From the NCBI RefSeq assembly GCF_902806685.2, contig NC_048543.1:7908106-7972105 (forward strand): DNA of 64,000 bases, read 5' to 3'. A program made the translations under genes and the position numbers. Of the stretch, positions 33,290-45,357 are shown in pieces. Source of the DNA: Maniola hyperantus (taxonomy: Eukaryota; Arthropoda; Insecta; Lepidoptera; Nymphalidae). Position 1 is the first letter of the stretch; each line of letters opens with the position of its first letter. Below the pieces are notes generated by a model that did no database searches, was not told where the DNA came from, and saw only the letters and a list, made by a program, of their open reading frames with translations.

Positions 33290-33710
33290 TTTTTAGGGTT
33301 CCGTACAGAAAAACGGAACCCTTATAGGATCATTTTGTTGTCAGTCTGTCTGTGTGTCGGTCTGTCAAGAAACTTACAGGGTATTTTCCGTTGACCTAGA
33401 ATCACTTGGCAGGTATGTAGGTCTCATAGCTGACATTTAGGGAAAAATCTGAAAACAGTGAATTTGTGGTTACATAACACAAAAAAAATTAAATTGTGGT
33501 GAACTAATAATAATGATTTTAAATTTTCGAAGTAAGATAACTATATTAAGTGGGGTATCATATGAAAGGTCTTCACCTGTACATTCTAAAACAGATTTTT
33601 ATTTATTTTTATGCATCATAGTTTTTGAATTATCGTGCAAAATGCGGAAAAATACGACTGTGGTAGGGAATCCTCGTTGCGCGAGCCTGACTCGCACTTG
33701 GTCGGTTTTC
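33290..33710 (+). repeat. Repeat family B, near full-length copy
   Basis: TTTTTAGGGTTCCGTACAG to GACTCGCACTTGGTCGG, plus strand. It includes GTGGGGTATCATATGAAAGG and TGCATCATAGTTTTTGA. Confidence 0.9.
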
Positions 33711-33859
33711 TGTCTGCTGGTGGTTACCTAAGTGGCCAACTAAATGATTGAAAATACCAACTATTTTTAACCAGCTTGTTTTAATAGTTTTAGAGTTTTA
33801 AGATATAAAATCATGGTTTGAAACGGTTGCTCATAAAGAAAGTTTTGATTTTTAGTAAA

Positions 33860-34110
33860 TGCCACCGGGCGTCTGATGCACTTCGACAGTCCCTTACGCC
33901 AGATCCTTCCTTCCACGCACATGCAAACTGTGGAATCAACTCCCATCGACGGTGTTCCCACTAGATTAAAACATGGGGTTATTCAAGGAGGGAACAACAA
34001 ATTCCTGAAAGGCCGGCAACACATCGGCAGTTCCTCTGGTGCTGCAAATGTTCATGGGCGGCGGTAATTACTTAACATCAGGTGACCCGCCTGCTCGTTT
34101 GCTCGTTATT
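33860..34110 (+). pseudogene. LINE ORF2 C-terminal remnant (Jockey/CR1-like)
   Basis: Frameshifted coding remnant with LRQILPSTHMQTVESTPIDG-like residues, then NKFLKGRQHIGSSSGAANVH and GRR before the stop, and the tail ATCAGGTGACCCGCCTGC. The same family, better preserved and on the other strand, is at 47181-47880. Confidence 0.75.
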
Positions 34111-35370
34111 TGTATTTAAAAATACCCAACTTTTCTATCCATTTTCCATATGTTTCATTCCATCCATCCATTTGTTCCATATTATTATAATGTAACCATG
34201 ACATATCTAAGTACCTATATAAAGTACCTACAATAATTTTTTTAAGGTAAAATAATGGATTACTTACCTAAGTCCCGAAGAACCGTTACATAAGTGCTGG
34301 TTTAGATTACACAGTGCTATAAAACTAAGTAACGTAAAGGAAACATAATGAGAACTCTTTACCTCACAGTCCATACCTAGTAATATTTATTTTCGCAAAG
34401 TGCTAAACTTACTTCTTTTTGTACGAGTGTAATATTATTTCGCGTATAGATAAGTGCTTTTACCTCAAGAACGTGCCTGAAGGGGGCAACATAGTGCAGA
34501 CACGTAGAGTGAGTTTGGAAGGGCTGACGTGTAAAGTAAATTATTTACATATTGGACGGAAAGTGTCTGCAGACGATTTTTAGGATTCCTTATAAATGGT
34601 AAAAAACCGTTCAAATGCGAGTCGAACTCGCACACAAAGTGTTCCGTACTATCGTACAAGAAATAACACTTTTTTATTTTTTGTGATGTAACCACAATTT
34701 GACAGTTTTCAGATTTTCCCCTTTTAGTATAGGATCCCGCTATAGAACGACCTTCACCGAGCTGGTTAATGGATGAAACGTATTTATATTCAATTTAATA
34801 TGTCAATAAGTATATTGCATATGGGTTACCTAAAAAATTTCAGTCTAGGATGAAATGCAATGCCCATAAATGACCATTTGGACGGCGTATATTTTTTGTA
34901 AATATAAATTTTTTAGTGATAAGTTTTTCTGTATGTTTTATAGACCTTTGCATAATATATTGTCTAGGATGATTAATTATTAAAAAATAATTTTTTTTTT
35001 TAATCATTTCACAAATTCCATACCAATCGAAAGTATGAAGCCCATAGAATATGCAAACGTTAGGTTAATGAAATAATGTTTATTTTCATTTAACTTTTAT
35101 TCCTTAACGCGGTGAAAGTTACTACTTAGTATCGATTTTGTAGATGTAAATCATATTGAGAAAACGGCATAAAAGTAAGTAGGTAATTTATCTTGTCTTG
35201 TTTCTACGTTTCTGCTTCGTTAGAGGAATGCCCTAAATACCTTATTACTAACAGACCCACTAATATACCTATTCTATGGCAGACTAGGTAAGTACATTAT
35301 TTTAAAGATACAAAGCTAGAAACAGGTCACAATTTAAAATTTTAGAAATACGTGATTTAATTTATCGGTG
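34111..35370. other. Spacer with repeat fragments
   Basis: Minus family B fragment 34580-34724 (AAATGCGAGTCGAACTCGC). A repeat at 34865-34960 is an inverted copy of 7225-7356. The remainder is AT-rich, no gene. Confidence 0.55.
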
Positions 35371-35727
35371 TAAGGCTACTTGTCCACTGGTGCAGAGCTA
35401 GGTGGCGGAGCGGAGTTGCGAGCTGTGTCTGTACATAGAAGTGGAGCTAGGTAGCGGAACAGAGCGAGAAAGTAATGCGGAGGGGAGTCGCGAGCACGCG
35501 ACGAGTCATATTTTTAGCTACTGGCGACGGGCAATTAGTACCGAAATATCTGCTTCCGCGATTCGCTTCCCTGCGCCGCTTCTCCATCCCTTACATCCCC
35601 GCGTTGCGTGAAAAGCTATTCCTTGTCCACTGAAGCGGAGCGGGAGTTTTATGCAATTCTATTGGTTAATATTTGCACAGCTCCGCTCCGCTCCTCTCTT
35701 CTCCGCACCAGTAGGCAGGCAGCCTTA
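35371..35727. mobile_element. GC-rich foldback element
   Basis: Ends read TAAGGCTACTTGTCCACTGG and (inverse) TAAGGCTGCCTGCCTACTGG, then GTGCAGAG / GTGCGGAG. The interior is rich in GGAGCGGAG words. 357 bp, non-coding. Probably a MITE; the target duplication is not clear. Confidence 0.7.
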
Positions 35728-36325
35728 GTTTAATTTATTTTTCAAGCTGAAATGTTAAACAGCAATATATAAATAGATTTACCAAAAATCTGGCAGGCAT
35801 TTAACGTTTGGAAGCTTAGCGTTTTTTGTGAATCCGGATAATCCGGCATCAGGGCGTAATCAATCAAAAAAACATAATGACGGTAAAGGCAAACAAACTT
35901 TTGTAAGCGGCTGAAACTTGGCGGAACGGTTCAGGTTTGGAGGATGGCGTTAAAATGTCAAGGATACCGTACGTTTATTTGGTAAAAATACTTAGTTTTA
36001 TTTTCTTCTATCTTTCACCGGTGCCGTTGTAATATTGTGATCTAAGTATTGTGATTTTAGATCCGCAGCAGGCGCAAGAGGCGTACCTAAATAATGTATT
36101 TTTTAATTACTTAGTGTTGAAAAATAAAACAGTGAGGTCAGCGCTGGCACAATAATAATAATAATTAATAATAAGTAATTGGCAATATTGTGAGGCAGTG
36201 ATCAATACTTATAATAAAACTGTAACAGGTCAAATTCTGTACATTGAAGATATTTTGAATTTTTTTTTTCGAGGGCACTCTATAATCGATACTGAACACA
36301 AAACTGTAATTTTTTTCATTTTTGT
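35728..36325. other. AT-rich spacer
   Basis: No gene recognised. Confidence 0.5.
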
Positions 36326-37122
36326 CTGTCTGTCTGTCTATCTGTCTGTCTGTCTGTCTGTCTGTCTGTATCACGGCCGCGCATCACGCTGAAACTACTG
36401 AATGGATTCCAATGAAACTTGGTACGATTTGAGGTCATACTATGAGGAAGAATATAGGATACTTTTTATCCCGAAATTCAGCATGGTTCCCGTAGGAGAG
36501 GGGACGAAAGTTAAAATGTATACTGAGTTGTAATTCATTAACGCGTAGTCCGATTTCATTCATTCTTTTTTTGTTAGAAAGGGGATATTTTAAAAATTGT
36601 TCCGTAAATATTTCAAGGTAATCGGTTTTTAACCGACTGTCAAAAAGGAGGTGGTTCTTTTTTCTACATCGATTTTTTCGAGGTTTCTGGACCGATTTGC
36701 ATTTTTTTTTTAAATCAACAAAAAAAGTTTTCGTGGTGGTCACATAAAAAATTCTGGATTCAACTCCTTAATCCTGATGCTGCAGGGTTACTGCCCGCCT
36801 GAGTTATCAAGATTCAGGAAGTGTTCATAGTGAATTCATATTGTAGGTATCAAGCAACGACTTTATTCTCAGACTTCAAGTCTCAACTCCTCAACCCTGA
36901 TGATGTAGGGTACAGCACTCCTAAACTATAATGTTTCAGGAACTGCGGATGATGCAAAATTATTTTAGGTACCAAGCATAGGCTACATCATTGAACTTCG
37001 GATCCTAACTCCTCAATCCTGATGCTGCAAAGTACTGAAGTCCTAAATCGTGGGGATTTTAAAAAAATTAAAAAATTTGAATCGACTGTTAGGCGGAACG
37101 AAGTTCGCAGGGTCAGCTAGTA
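36326..37122 (-). repeat. Long interspersed repeat D with TCTG microsatellite
   Basis: It begins at a TCTG tract (36326-36368), then TATCACGGCCGCGC and CAATGAAACTTGGTACG, passes TTTTTAACCGACTG and a GGAGGTGG tract, and ends GGAACGAAGTTCGCAGGG with TCAGCTAGTAA. This type of terminus (CAGCTAGT) is common to insect non-autonomous repeats. No coding capacity; the strand is arbitrary. Confidence 0.6.
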
Positions 37123-37194
37123 ATAAATAAAACTGCTGAGTATGTTGTGGGTTTCTTTTCAAACTAGAACGCGTTTGGAAATCTCGCTATGGGT

Positions 37195-37485
37195 ATATAA
37201 ATTGACTAAACTTTAAACTTCAAAGTACTTATACACAGTACAGGGAATTGCCACGATACCTAGTACCTACGTGTCTGAAAATGCATGACGTGATTTCTAA
37301 TAAGTAGGTACTATCCTGAAGAAAATACTTACCTATAAAATTTTGACTTTATATAGGTAGGTACTTTGACGAAGGATTTTGTACATCTTTGCAACCTTTT
37401 CTCTGCTAAAACCACCATGATGTGTTGGGGACACTGCGCAGAGAAACTTTCAGCTTTTATAAAATAACGAAGGTCTGGCCCTCAC
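37195..37485 (+). repeat. Repeat R copy
   Basis: It shares TTGCCACGATA, GACGTGATTTCTAATA, TGTGTTGGGGACA, CGCAGAGAAACTTTCAGC and CGAAGGTCTGGCC with 50555-50795. Confidence 0.7.
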
Positions 37486-37531
37486 GGGCTCTTATAGTCC
37501 GTTATCACCTAATTGTCACCTTCAGCCCCCC

Positions 37532-38044
37532 TAGCATGGGCAGGAGACAAAAAATTTATCCCCCAATTATATCCACTGACGAGGGATAAAATTTACTTGT
37601 CCACCTCTCAAAGCACGGCAACAGGGGAGAGGAGAAGTTTATCCCTAATTCGGGGACAATTTTATCCTCTACATTAGACGTGGGTTTAAGTTTATTCTCA
37701 TAGAACTTAAAAAATCAAAACATGTCTCGCGGTACCTGTTGGGTTTAGGTTATGTTTGGGTTGTGTTTGGGTTGTGTTTGTGTTATGTTTGGGTTGTGTT
37801 TGGGTTATGTTTGGAATATGGTTGGGAACCCCAACATAAACCCAATATAGGTCCCAAATACCAATTACCATTAACCCAATAAAGGTAAAGGAAAAGATCC
37901 AAAAACCGAAAAGTCCCCCGTTTTATTCACTGTGGATAATTATATCCACCCGTGAGCCCATGCTCGGAGAGTGGATAAAGCTGTCGGAGGGGATAAAGAT
38001 TTTATCCTTTCCCCGGGGAGAAAATTATATCCCCGCCCATGCTA
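37532..38044. mobile_element. Foldback element with internal minisatellite
   Basis: The ends are TAGCATGGGC[A/G]GG inverted. Near both ends are ATTTTATCC/GGATAAA words. About 513 bp, non-coding; target duplication unclear. Confidence 0.7.
37749..37814 (+). repeat. 11-bp minisatellite, six units
   Basis: Six consecutive units of GTTRTGTTTGG (one ends in T). It lies inside the foldback element. Confidence 0.95.
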
Positions 38045-39382
38045 ACCCTGCAGTTGCATTTACATCTGATATTCAAAAAATGTACAGTGTTGGAGAATAA
38101 AAATGATTTGATGTAGGTAACATAGGTATTGTGTTGATGTCAATAGCGTTTCTTCAAGTTTCTTCAATTCGGCCGAATGTGTCCTCCGATTTACGTGGTT
38201 GTTATTTATTTGACAATCAAAATAATCTGAAATAATATTTTATGATATGAATCCAATAGCGACTAAATATATCCGTGGTTTTTGGAGAAAAATCCAATTA
38301 CTATCATCCCTCTGGCTTACACAAAAATCCGATACACAGGGATAGTATTTTATTGTTTTCGTTTATTTTGTCGAACAACATTTGCGAGTAACTTATTTAA
38401 GTTGGTGCATCATTTAATATAAAAGGAGAAGTTACTGACTGACATAATATTATATCAACGTAGGTATAGGTACGTTACAGGTACGTACATACCTACCAAA
38501 CGGCAATGGGTCAAGAAACTTCAAATTTCGCTTGTAAGTTCTCCACAGAGAACATAGATAACATATTGTAAACCCCCAATAAGACAGGATTTCAAAAAAT
38601 CCCAACTAGATCTAAAAATCTAAACTGACACAAACAATGTCGCGGACATTAGCTAGTCAATAATAAAAACGTAAAATGTTTTATAGGTATCTTTTATTTA
38701 ATAAGGTAGCTTTCACGGCGTTATTTTCAGTCACTGGAACCTTTCTATATGAATGGATGAAATAATAATATTTTTTTCGTAGTCTTTTCATTCACGTAAG
38801 TCGTAAAAAAAATAACATGAAGAGTAAGTTTAAAAAAAAAATCTGAAGTAGGTATAGGTATACCTATAGGTAAACGTAATTTCTTCTTAAGTACAATAAA
38901 TGCTGATGTTTCCATCAGATCGATAATACATAACTAGCTGATCTGCCTCGTCTTCACTCGAGTGGACTTTATGAAAATCTTTTCTATAAAAAAACTCTCA
39001 TTCAAAATTCTAGATTCTAGACCCAGCAGAATTAAATTACCAAACATTTTTACAGTTCTTGCAATTCACGAAGGCTACTGAACTTTACTTGTGTAGTACT
39101 ATCATATTATTCTGCGCTGTGCTTGTGGAACCTAGAATAAGGTGGATTCCAACATCAATGTTGTGGAACGTCCGTCGTTGACATGGTCATTGTGTACGTG
39201 TGCGTGCATGTCGGACCAATCAGTCGCGAGCAAGCGCAGCTGTCAAACGCACACATTTAGTATACCTTACGTATACCGATACGACTTAAACACAAGCATG
39301 AGTCAGTGACCTTCGTGAAATGTAAGAACTATTTTAATAAAAGAACATGTAGGTACCTACCTACAGACAGTATAGTCCGTAC
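38045..39382. other. Spacer
   Basis: A short family A-like start is at 38932-38970 (AACTAGCTGATCTGCC). Otherwise AT-rich, no gene. Confidence 0.5.
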
Positions 39383-39983
39383 AAATTTTTTTTTACAAAA
39401 AAAATAAAAACCGACTTCGATACACATACACTAAAAATTGAAAAATAATTTAATTTATTACCGAATATATTATGTATACAAGAGTTGATATAGTTCCATA
39501 ATAATATTTTTTGGTGCCGGTGCCAATTAGCTTTAGCTGCGCGAATCGTCTAGACTTCATATTTTTATGAGACTCCACAATGGCACCTCATTGGCACCGA
39601 CCCCAAAAAATATTATTATGGAACTATATTAACTCTTGTATACATAATATATTCGGTAATAAATTAAATTATTTTTCAATTTTTAGTGTAGGTATGTGTA
39701 TCGAAGTCGGTTTTTATTTTTTTTGTAAAAAAAAATTATTTCACAATTTTTAGTGGCCCCATGGTATTAAAATATGCTATGCCTGGTTAAAAATCTACTG
39801 TTTACTAAGCTATTACACTGATCGCGAGCAATTTACTCTTATCCGTTGAGGAGTTCCATTATCTATCTTCGAAGATGTTCATCAGATCTTCACCAAATTT
39901 AAATGGGACCAACTTTGAAGTATACCCTTTCAAACAAAAAAATAATTTTCAAAATCGGTCTAGGCGTTTTCGAGTTATCGGGG

Positions 39984-40016
<33 letters not shown>

Positions 40017-40070
40017 GATTCCGACGAATTGAGAACCTCCTCCTTTTTTTGAAGTCGGTTAAAAATGACG
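39383..40070 (-). repeat. Repeat C with an added foldback
   Basis: 39520-40070 is the inverse of 40930-41460. Additionally 39383-39527 and 39590-39740 are inverted copies of one another (AAAAACCGACTTCGATACAC, TTTATTACCGAATATATTA, ATAATAATATTTTTTGG), so the copy ends in a large hairpin with arms of about 145 bp. An A-run of about 27 is at 39990-40016. Confidence 0.85.
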
Positions 40071-40536
40071 CCTCACACGCCATTTTAACTCTTTGGGTCG
40101 ACTGTCACGTCAAAAGTATGGTTCATCTAAAATCGTACTTCTGACATGACACAAAAAGTAAAATGGCGCTTGAGGAGTTAAACGCGTTATAAAGATAGCA
40201 CCGCTAGCACCACCAGCACCAGTATAATATAACATATGCATGGAACCAGTAAAATAAAAAGAAACTAGGTAAGTAAGTAGGTATATTTATGTCATGCATT
40301 GTAAAAGACCGGTAGGAAGTACGTTAATTTACAGTAGAGTACAGTAGGTACATTAATTTAGTTATACGTGATCAATCAGTGTTCGGTATACAGCGGCTAT
40401 AGCTCTCTCTGGACAGGTGCTAAAAGAGTAATGGCGAACTATTTCACGGGTTAGCCTTTATCCTGCGTTATTCCAAATGTAGGGAAACGCTATCAATCAC
40501 GGATACTATAGTAAATGCCTTTTCTGTCAATATTTA
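40071..40536. other. Spacer
   Basis: No gene or repeat recognised. Confidence 0.5.
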
Positions 40537-40688
40537 TAGTCCGTGACAGGTCGAGATGGCAATCGGGGACGGAAAGCCCCGCATACGCGCACAGCCTCTG
40601 CGCTAACCCAGTGTGGGCGAGCGCGTCAGACGTGCGGGGCATCCCCCCGCCTCATATCCCGATTGCCATCTCGAACTGTCACGTCCTA
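40537..40688. mobile_element. GC-rich MITE family P, complete copy
   Basis: 152 bp. Ends TAGTCCGTGACAGGTCGAGA / TCTCGAACTGTCACGTCCTA, then TGGCAATCGGG inverted. GC-rich centre with GCCCCGCA / TGCGGGGC. Flanked by TA-rich sequence. The plus frame through it is incidental. Confidence 0.9.
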
Positions 40689-40929
40689 TACCTAGATGAT
40701 CAAAACTTCTTTAACTCGGACTCGATAGATCATCTAGCCCGAAATAATATTGGTGATCAATCAGTAACGTAGGGAAAAATTGCGAAGCGTACCATCACAA
40801 TGTTGCTTACTGCAGTCTTCTATTTGAAGAGTGTGCTCAGGAATTACAGGATTCTGTTCCTCCTTCAAAAATGAACAGTGGGGTAAATCGCATTTTTAAT
40901 ACATTTACAACCAAAAGCTTTTAATGGAA
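40689..40929. other. Spacer
   Basis: No gene recognised. Confidence 0.5.
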
Positions 40930-41460
40930 GTTTTTAACCGACTTCAAAAAAAGGAGGAGGTTCTCAATTCGTCGGAATCTTTTTTTTTTTTTTTTATGTA
41001 TGTTCCCCGATAACTCGAAAACGCCTAGACCGATTTTGAAAATTATTTTATTGTTTGAAAGGGTATACTTCAAAGTTGGTCCCATTTCAATTTGGTGAAG
41101 ATCTGATGAACATCTTCGAAGATAGATACTGGAACTCCTCAACGGATAAGAGTAAATTGCTCGCGATCAGTGTAATAGCTTAGTAAACAGTAGACTTTTA
41201 ACCAGTCATAGCATAATTCCATGGGGCCACTAAAAATTGTGAAATAATTTTTTTTTTACAAAAAAAATAAAAACCGACTTCGTTACACAAACACTAAAAA
41301 TTGAAAAATAATTTAATTTATTACCGAATATATTATGTATACAAGAGTTAATATAGTTCCATAATAATATTTTTTGGGGTCGGTGCCAATGCCAAATGTG
41401 CCATTGTGGAGTCCCATAAAAATATGAAGTCTAGACGATTCGCGCAGCTAAAGCTAATTA
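40930..41460 (+). repeat. Repeat C, full-length copy
   Basis: It begins TTTTTAACCGACTTC, then GGAGGAGGTTCTCAATTCG and a T-run. It ends TCGCGCAGCTAAAGCTAAT. It is the inverted partner of 39520-40070; the pair could fold over about 540 bp. Confidence 0.85.
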
Positions 41461-41640
41461 ATAATAATATTCGTCGCTCGCTCGATTTAATAATATCTTC
41501 AGCTATTTGTTATGCTAACCGGGCCAAACTTAAGGTACTTTCCGAGGCACAAAAGGATGCTAGAATGTAAATGTTACGTCTGTGGTTATAAGCCTCTAAG
41601 CGCCGTTATAAATGTCTTTCAGCCAACATCACCTTAGTAT

Positions 41641-41966
41641 TATTCATCATCATCATGATCAACCCATCGCCGGCTCACTACAGAGCACGGGTCTCCTCTC
41701 AGAGTGAGAAGGGTTTTGGCCATAGTCTACCACGCTAGCCAAGTGCGGATTGGCGGACTTCACACACCTTTGAGAACATTATGGAGAACTCTCAGGCATG
41801 CAGGTTTCCTCACGATGTTTTCCTTCACCGTTAAAGCAAGTGATATTTTAATTACTTAAAAACGCACATAACTCAAACGCACATAAGTTAGAGGTGCGTG
41901 CCCGGGATCGAACCCCCGACCTCCGATTGGAAGGCGGACGTCCTAACCACTAGGCTACCACAGCTT
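41641..41966 (-). repeat. SINE family 2, full copy with tRNA-like head
   Basis: Reading the minus strand, the head is TGTGGTAGCCTAGTGGTTAG (A-box) and GGTTCGATCCC (perfect B-box). The body has GTGTGTGAAGTCCGCC and GTGGTAGACTATGGCC; the tail is ATGATGATGATG. The tail microsatellite resembles that of RTE elements, which may have moved it. Confidence 0.9.
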
Positions 41967-42021
41967 CTAGCTAGTATTATTATTATTCACTAATTACCAA
42001 AAAAATATCAAAATAACATTA

Positions 42022-42205
42022 TACAGTACTCGGCAGAAAGTAATGTACATCGGCCTTTAGAATGACGTTTCGGCTTTGTAGCGCGTTGTCTCTATCACTC
42101 ATACCTATGTGACGTCTTGTCAGTCGCAACGACAAAGACAATGCTCTACAAAACAGCTATCTCCTTCTAAAGGTCGATGTACATTATTTTCTGCCGCGTA
42201 CTGTA
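42022..42205. mobile_element. MITE N, copy with TA target
   Basis: The inverted ends are CAGTAC(T/G)CGGCAGAAA with TA outside. The arms contain GTACATCG.CCTTTAGAA and GCGTTGTC. Further copies: 58067-58250, 48327-48503 and half of one at 48001-48090. Confidence 0.85.
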
Positions 42206-43284
42206 CATTATTGTTATCCTTCGATAAAGTCTAAACCTGAAAGTGGGTTAGGTTAGTTAAGTGGGTTAAAAAATATAATTAAAGCAAAACAATATTATTA
42301 GTCATAGTCATAGTCATTTATTCATAAATACACATTATACGTCAATTACAATACCTAGGTATTACAATTATTAAGTAGGTATATTAAAAAATTGCAAGTA
42401 AAATCGATTTAATTTTAGATTCAGTATGATGCGAATATCTCGTGGCTTAAGCCTGTCATAAATAAAATTTCAACCCCTAAGCTGAAAATTTTCTTTCATT
42501 TATCCGCCGACCTGCCTCTTCTCGAAGTCGAAGGTACAAGTATGTCCTTCTAAACATAAGAGGAAGCTCTTGAAATTTTTTTCAGTACCTATAATTACAT
42601 ACATATACATGTCGAAGTTGAGGAAATGGGTACCTATTCTTAACAAGTATATTGTTGTATATTGAATATTTTTAGGTGGGTATGTAAGTATTTTATTTGC
42701 GGGCATAGCTGAGTATTAACATTACGTACCAAGTCAAGCAAAAAAAAACAAGTTTTTGCCGTACCCCATCGTATTCTACGCGACATGGAGACCGGAAACC
42801 TAAACACCGGAACACTAAAATATTTAGCGAAGCTCTTCGTTGCCAGCAGAGTGGTTACGAGCCACGGTTGAAACCGCTCACCAGACCAGACCTCGGTCAA
42901 TTTGGAATTAATAAATTTCCAAAATGATCTTGCCGGGAATCGAATTGCAGTTCCACTCATAAGTTTACAGTACTCACCGGTTCGTCCGGAGTGTTAGATT
43001 ATAAAATTATTTTTCTTGTCGTAAAAATAACAAACAGATTAAATATCATAAAAGGCAACATAACATCTGCGCTGTAGGGATTTTCCTTATTGGTACTGAT
43101 TGCACGGACTGTTCAAACACAGCGAGTCCGAAGTCAAACAGACAGTGTACCTACCCAGCTCGCGATTACACGAGTAGGTATGTGTAGCTGTATTGTGTTT
43201 GGACGTTTGGAGTTTACCATCCTTCCGCATGCTCTCGGACCGTTCTCTACCCTTTTTAACAGACTTCGAGAACATTATGAGTGT
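42206..43284. other. Spacer
   Basis: 42880-42960 contains a piece resembling a reversed SINE head (CTTGCCGGGAATCGAATTGC). The frame 42960-42640 has no recognised domain. Confidence 0.45.
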
Positions 43285-43289
43285 TGCAG

Positions 43290-43735
43290 TTATCATCATC
43301 ATCATTTATCATTATCAACCGATATAGACGTCTATCTACTGCTAGACATGTCTGTTGTAGGGACTTCCACACGCCAGTTATGCCCTGCCTGAATCCAGCG
43401 GCTCCCTGCGACTCGTTTGATGTCAGCAGGTCCATCTAGTCTTCGAACGCTGCGCTTTCCAGAGCATTTCTCGCAAATTGGGACCCCAACGTCTATCGTG
43501 TTTTCGACTTATCCCATTATCATTTCATCTTCGCAATCCCATTAGCTATGTTAATTACTATGGTTCTCCTATGGATCTCCTCATTTGCAGTTATGCAGGC
43601 GGATGCACGGCTTTCACACGCGCTTCGCATTGAGAAAGTCCTCATACAGTTCATTTTATCCGTTCCACATTTCATGCGTTTTAGGCACGGAACAGAAAAT
43701 CAGCTTACGGTTAAAGAACTTTATTCTCACTAAGA
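43290..43735 (-). pseudogene. RTE LINE 3' region, degenerate
   Basis: The minus strand carries an RTE-like end: GTCGAAAACACGATAGACGT, GACCTGCTGACATC, a QQ.T..-like end, CAGTAGATAGACGTCTATAT, then TGATAATGATAAATG and ATGATGATGATAACTGC. Same clade as 28-386. Many changes make it dead. Confidence 0.6.
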
Positions 43736-44026
43736 ATTAAATTCACTTACATGAGAAATTTAACAAATAAACAGTAGGTATCTTATCCACACTAATCAAT
43801 ACTTATAATAAATTATAAATACAAGTGTTTAATCTGAAAAATATGTTTAAAATATTCTTTTAGGTACTACGAATAATATTAGATATGCTTTATTGATATT
43901 TTTCTAAATGAATTTACTTTAAGTGCAACCGCGACAGACAATCTGGGGCTCATATTTTGAACTTCATCTTCAACTAGCTTCAATAGTCTAATTGTAGGTA
44001 TCTACTTACCTATTACTTTTTTTATG
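43736..44026. other. AT-rich spacer
   Basis: No gene recognised. Confidence 0.5.
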
Positions 44027-44321
44027 TCATCATCGTCATCCCAACCCATCGCCAGCCCTTTACTAAACACGAGTCTCCTCTCAGAACGAGAAGGGTTTTG
44101 ACCATAGTCTACCACGCTGGCCATGTGCGGATTGGTAGACTTCCCACACCTTTGAGAACATTATGGAGTACTCTCAGGCATGCCTTCACCGTTAAAGCAA
44201 GTGATATTTTATTAATTAAAACGTATATATAACTCCGAAAAGTTAGAGGTGCGTGCCCGGGATCGAACCCTCGACCTCCGATTAGAAGGCGGACGTCCTA
44301 ACCACTAGGCTATCACAGCTT
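44027..44321 (-). repeat. SINE family 2 copy
   Basis: Same as 41641-41966 with internal deletions (CAGGTTTCCTCACG is missing). It has the perfect B-box GGTTCGATCCC on the minus strand. Confidence 0.9.
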
Positions 44322-45097
44322 AAATATTTTTTTTGTAACATATAAGCAAAAAACCTAATATGTAATAGAAGTAAATGAACTTGATTTCGGATTTTTTGTG
44401 TACACGGACTACACGGAATGTGGTAGGTAAGTACAACGACATACATACTCGAAAGACATTAGAGCAGGTTGCCACTTAGATTAGGTACTTAGTACCTACA
44501 CATCTACTCTGAGCCAGATGCCTATGGATAAGTGCTAGTCATGGTAGGCAGGTAATTAAATATTAATCAGTTGAAATAGGTCAACGCAGATGAACTTCAC
44601 CTACCTATACCTTTGCGGTTTCGTGGCAATAAATAATAGCGCCAGTCGGACGGATTCGCATGCCTATATCCGTATCCTCTCAGAGCCCAGAGGCCGTCAG
44701 ATATTATAGCAGAGTAAACCAACGGTGATTTACAAATGATATAATGTTGTTTGTTAGATGTTGCGATATTAGAATAGGTACTTACTAGATGAAAGATGTA
44801 GGTTTTTAAAAATCCCGTGGTATTCCGGGAAAAAACGTTGGTTGTCTATGTCCGTTTCCAGGATGCAAGTTATGTCTGTACCAAGTACCTAGATGATACC
44901 CGCAACTTCATCCACGTAGATTTAGGTTTTCGGGATCAAAAGTAGGCAGACTATATCCTTCCCAACACCAAGTTATTGGTTGAATGTCAAGGGCTCAAAA
45001 TAGATTTAAGACCAAATTGTACCACATTCTAGCAAATAAAAACTATTTCTATTTCTATTTCCCCGCGATGTACCTATAAGCTAGCTCCGTACTGTTG
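44322..45097 (+). repeat. Spacer with two family A fragments
   Basis: 44783-44889 and 44888-44963 are consecutive family A pieces (TAGGTTTTTAAAAATCCCGT; GATGATACCCGCAACTTC). The remainder is AT-rich. No gene. Confidence 0.6.
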
Positions 45098-45232
45098 TGT
45101 TTCTTGTTTAATTAAACTCTTTATAATATTTAAGTAATTTATTTTAGATTTTCTTATTAGATTTATAAACTTATTCCTGACATAACGTGACACCAAAGAC
45201 CCCGAGCTAAGAGCAAACACAGAAACATTATC

Positions 45233-45351
45233 TATGAATGTCATAGACAACATCTTACTTTTACTACATCTTTCCCTTTTAAAATGTATACAAAACAAAT
45301 TGAATGCAAGTAGAAATACACACATACCTATGTAATACATAACAACTTATC
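45233..45351 (-). repeat. 119-bp direct repeat, LTR-like, downstream copy
   Basis: Identical base for base to 46192-46310. On the minus strand it begins GATAAGTTGTTATGTATTAC. The LTR probably extends further to about 45100 (ending near AAGAAACACAACA). The identical pair points to a recent event. Confidence 0.75.
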
Positions 45352-45357
45352 ATGCTA

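Noticed and set aside
40515..40772. 85-codon plus frame
   Set aside because: It runs through the GC-rich MITE P; other copies of the MITE do not keep the frame.
41880..41966. tRNA gene on the minus strand
   Set aside because: Perfect B-box, but it is the head of a SINE repeated at 44.2 kb.
43090..43392. 100-codon plus frame
   Set aside because: It overlaps the minus-strand RTE tail and has no domain; antisense shadow.
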